Below, piece after piece: positions 5,796-6,989 of a stretch of 6,989 nt of DNA. This DNA is from Sporomusaceae bacterium UBA1887 (GTDB lineage: Bacteria; Bacillota; Negativicutes; Sporomusales; DSM-15969): the NCBI GenBank assembly GCA_002337925.1, contig DDHB01000049.1:1-6989 (forward strand), written 5' to 3'. Made by a program: the position numbers and the translations under genes. Under the pieces are notes generated by a model. That model made no database searches and was not told the origin of the DNA. It saw only the letters and a list, made by a program, of their open reading frames with translations. The first letter of the stretch is position 1; every line of letters begins with the position of its first letter.

Positions 5796-5957
5796 TTATT
5801 TGGTGTCCTTATCTGGTTTTGAGCAGCAACTGCCTTTTGAGCATGAATCGCTATTACTGCAATTGCAGGCATTCTTGCCGGCAATATTGCGCCAAACAAC
5901 ATAGCAAACGTAACCCAATGCTGCTACACCAATTGCACCTATAATCAACTTTTCCAT
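5796..5957 (-). CDS. FeoB-associated-type Cys-rich membrane peptide
   Basis: This is a 53-residue ORF. MEKLIIGAIGVAALGYVCYV begins a single N-terminal membrane helix (about residues 4-22), followed by a basic WRN/GK turn and a short cysteine-rich tail, CNCSNSDSCSKGSCC (31-45), with six cysteines overall including C18. This architecture is that of the FeoB-associated Cys-rich membrane protein family, small partners usually encoded next to the ferrous iron transporter FeoB. Their exact role is unsettled; metal handling at the membrane is the common suggestion. Translation looks efficient: AAGGAGG (5965-5971) lies 7 nt before the ATG, and the TAA is at 5796-5798. No feoA or feoB is in the window. 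The neighbours, in the same direction, are a diguanylate cyclase 36 nt upstream and the porin 27 nt downstream, so co-transcription with the porin is plausible. Confidence 0.8.
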   Translation of the reverse strand: MEKLIIGAIGVAALGYVCYVVWRNIAGKNACNCSNSDSCSKGSCCSKPDKDTK

Positions 5958-5984
5958 TGTAAGTCCTCCTTAGAAGGACGTCAA
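5956..5984 (-). promoter_or_regulatory. Possible promoter for the Cys-rich peptide/porin pair
   Basis: On the minus strand TTGACG (5984-5979), a 17-nt spacer and TACAAT (5961-5956) match a sigma-A promoter well. However, the -10 overlaps the start codon of the Cys-rich gene, so transcription would begin inside it and could serve only the porin. The spacer also contains that gene's ribosome binding site, so the match may be chance. Confidence 0.3.
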
Positions 5985-5993
5985 CCTTTTAAA

Positions 5994-6980
5994 TTAAGCA
6001 CTCTCGGCCCTGCCAATGGAATGAGTATCAGGGTCATAAATTGAAATGCGGTTGCGCCCGTTATGCTTAGAATGATACAACGCCTGATCGGCGTAGTGAT
6101 ATAGCTTGTTGCGGTCCACACAAATGAGCTTGGCTAATGTGCAAACACCTATGGAAACAGTCACAAATGCCTGGTGACTTTCGTCAAGCACAAACACCCG
6201 CTCCTGCACAATGGCCCTAATTCTGCCGGCAACGACTTTGGCCTCCTGCAAGGAAGTATCGGGCAGCAAAAGTGCATATTCCTCGCCGCCAATACGAGCT
6301 GCTAAATCGCCCTCTCTCGTATTATTCTGAATGATTTCCGCCAGTTCCAGCAACACCTTATCACCAGCTTGATGACCATACGTGTCGTTTATCATCTTAA
6401 AGCGGTCAATATCCAGAATCAAGAGGGAAATGGGCCTGCAGTTGCACATGAGTGCTGCAAAATTACGTTCCATTGTTTCGAAAAAACACCGCCTGTTGGC
6501 AATAGACGTCAAAGGATCCGTCATGGCCATGACCTGCATGTTCCGGCAAGCTTCTTCCAGTTCTGTCGTACGCTGCTCAAGCTGCTGCTGCGTTGCAAGC
6601 AGCTCGGCATTAACAGCGGTAAGATATTTGTTTTGTTCGCCAATATGCTGACGCGATTGCGACAAATCACTAACTGCTTTCTGCAAATCATTTTCCCGGA
6701 CTTCGATCTGCCGGGCCATCCAATTCATATCCCGCATTAGAACGGTAAGTTCCTCTTCACCGTCACCATCGCATGATTCATTGGGTAACGCTAAAAGCTG
6801 CCGGTAATTTCCCTGCCTCACTTGTGAGCAAAACTGGCGGAGCTGCATTAATCGCTTGCCTGCCAGCCACTCAACAGTTAGTCCCGGCAAAGCCAGCACA
6901 AGCAGCAAGGACACTGCCAGTGCAATTGCCGCAGCTTGCCCGAAATATTTATCAGCCGCCAGGGGAGAAGATTTCGTCAT
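5994..6980 (-). CDS. Membrane-anchored diguanylate cyclase (HAMP-like, coiled coil, GGDEF); 5' end uncertain
   Basis: Predicted to make the second messenger cyclic di-GMP from two GTP. In the 328 residues seen there is a transmembrane helix at about 14-34, a HAMP-like linker at about 36-93, a Gln/Glu-rich coiled coil at about 93-148, and a GGDEF domain at 150-316. The catalytic signature is GGEEY (231-235), an active-type variant. The other family marks are DPLTSIANRR (155-164), LDIDRFKMINDTYGH (189-203) and TVSIGVC. The inhibitory I-site RxxD is intact as REGD (222-225). The ATG at 6980 is only 9 nt from the window edge; no ribosome site is visible in those bases, and the frame stays open to the edge. 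A membrane helix followed by HAMP is commonly the second half of a sensor, so an extracytoplasmic domain may lie outside. No terminator is seen between it and the Cys-rich gene. Confidence 0.9.
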   Translation of the reverse strand: MTKSSPLAADKYFGQAAAIALAVSLLLVLALPGLTVEWLAGKRLMQLRQFCSQVRQGNYRQLLALPNESCDGDGEEELTVLMRDMNWMARQIEVRENDLQKAVSDLSQSRQHIGEQNKYLTAVNAELLATQQQLEQRTTELEEACRNMQVMAMTDPLTSIANRRCFFETMERNFAALMCNCRPISLLILDIDRFKMINDTYGHQAGDKVLLELAEIIQNNTREGDLAARIGGEEYALLLPDTSLQEAKVVAGRIRAIVQERVFVLDESHQAFVTVSIGVCTLAKLICVDRNKLYHYADQALYHSKHNGRNRISIYDPDTHSIGRAESA

Positions 6981-6989
6981 CTGAAATAT

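Noticed and set aside
5976..5990. Short AAGG/CCTT inverted repeat with a central GACGTC between the cyclase and Cys-rich genes
   Set aside because: The stem is only 4 bp and has no T-tract, so it is not supportable as a terminator; left as intergenic sequence.
6369..6740. Plus-strand ORFs opposite the diguanylate cyclase
   Set aside because: They are antisense shadows of the GGDEF and coiled-coil coding sequence, without domains or ribosome sites.

Overview
The window reads as chromosomal DNA of a diderm Firmicute (Negativicutes, probably a Sporomusaceae relative). The reasons are a Gram-positive-style T-box leader and strong AGGAGG ribosome binding sites, found together with a signal-peptide-bearing outer-membrane beta-barrel (porin) that ends in Phe. 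The genus is not determined. Every gene I can support lies on the minus strand, so biological order runs from high to low coordinates.

Layout in transcription order: (1) 6980-5994, a membrane-anchored HAMP/coiled-coil/GGDEF diguanylate cyclase whose true 5' end may lie outside the window. (2) 5957-5796, a 53-residue single-pass, cysteine-rich peptide of the FeoB-associated type. (3) 5768-4800, a porin closed by a strong terminator at 4741-4786. (4) 4701-4368, a consensus promoter and an isoleucine-type T-box leader. (5) 4301-1104, a tightly packed ilvB-ilvN-ilvA operon: ilvB and ilvN overlap by 4 nt, and ilvN and ilvA are 1 nt apart. It ends at a terminator at 1048-1085. (6) A consensus promoter overlapped by a 17/19 Fur box, driving a two-gene DUF2325-DUF3793 operon (956-44) that ends in a perfect 22-bp hairpin at 1-50.

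How the genes fit together: IlvB/IlvN form acetohydroxyacid synthase. IlvA supplies its 2-oxobutyrate co-substrate from threonine. The T-box appears to read uncharged tRNA-Ile through an AUC specifier, so the operon looks like an isoleucine-starvation-controlled entry module. IlvA has no C-terminal regulatory domain, so control may rest on the T-box and on the ACT domain of IlvN. ilvC and ilvD are not in the window.

The most interesting material is not the ilv operon. It is the iron-linked flanks: two domain-of-unknown-function proteins under a textbook Fur operator, and an orphan FeoB-type cysteine-rich peptide just upstream of a porin. I found no phage, transposon, CRISPR, tRNA or rRNA, and no gene-free stretch over 300 bases apart from the 4306-4740 leader region, which the T-box largely fills.
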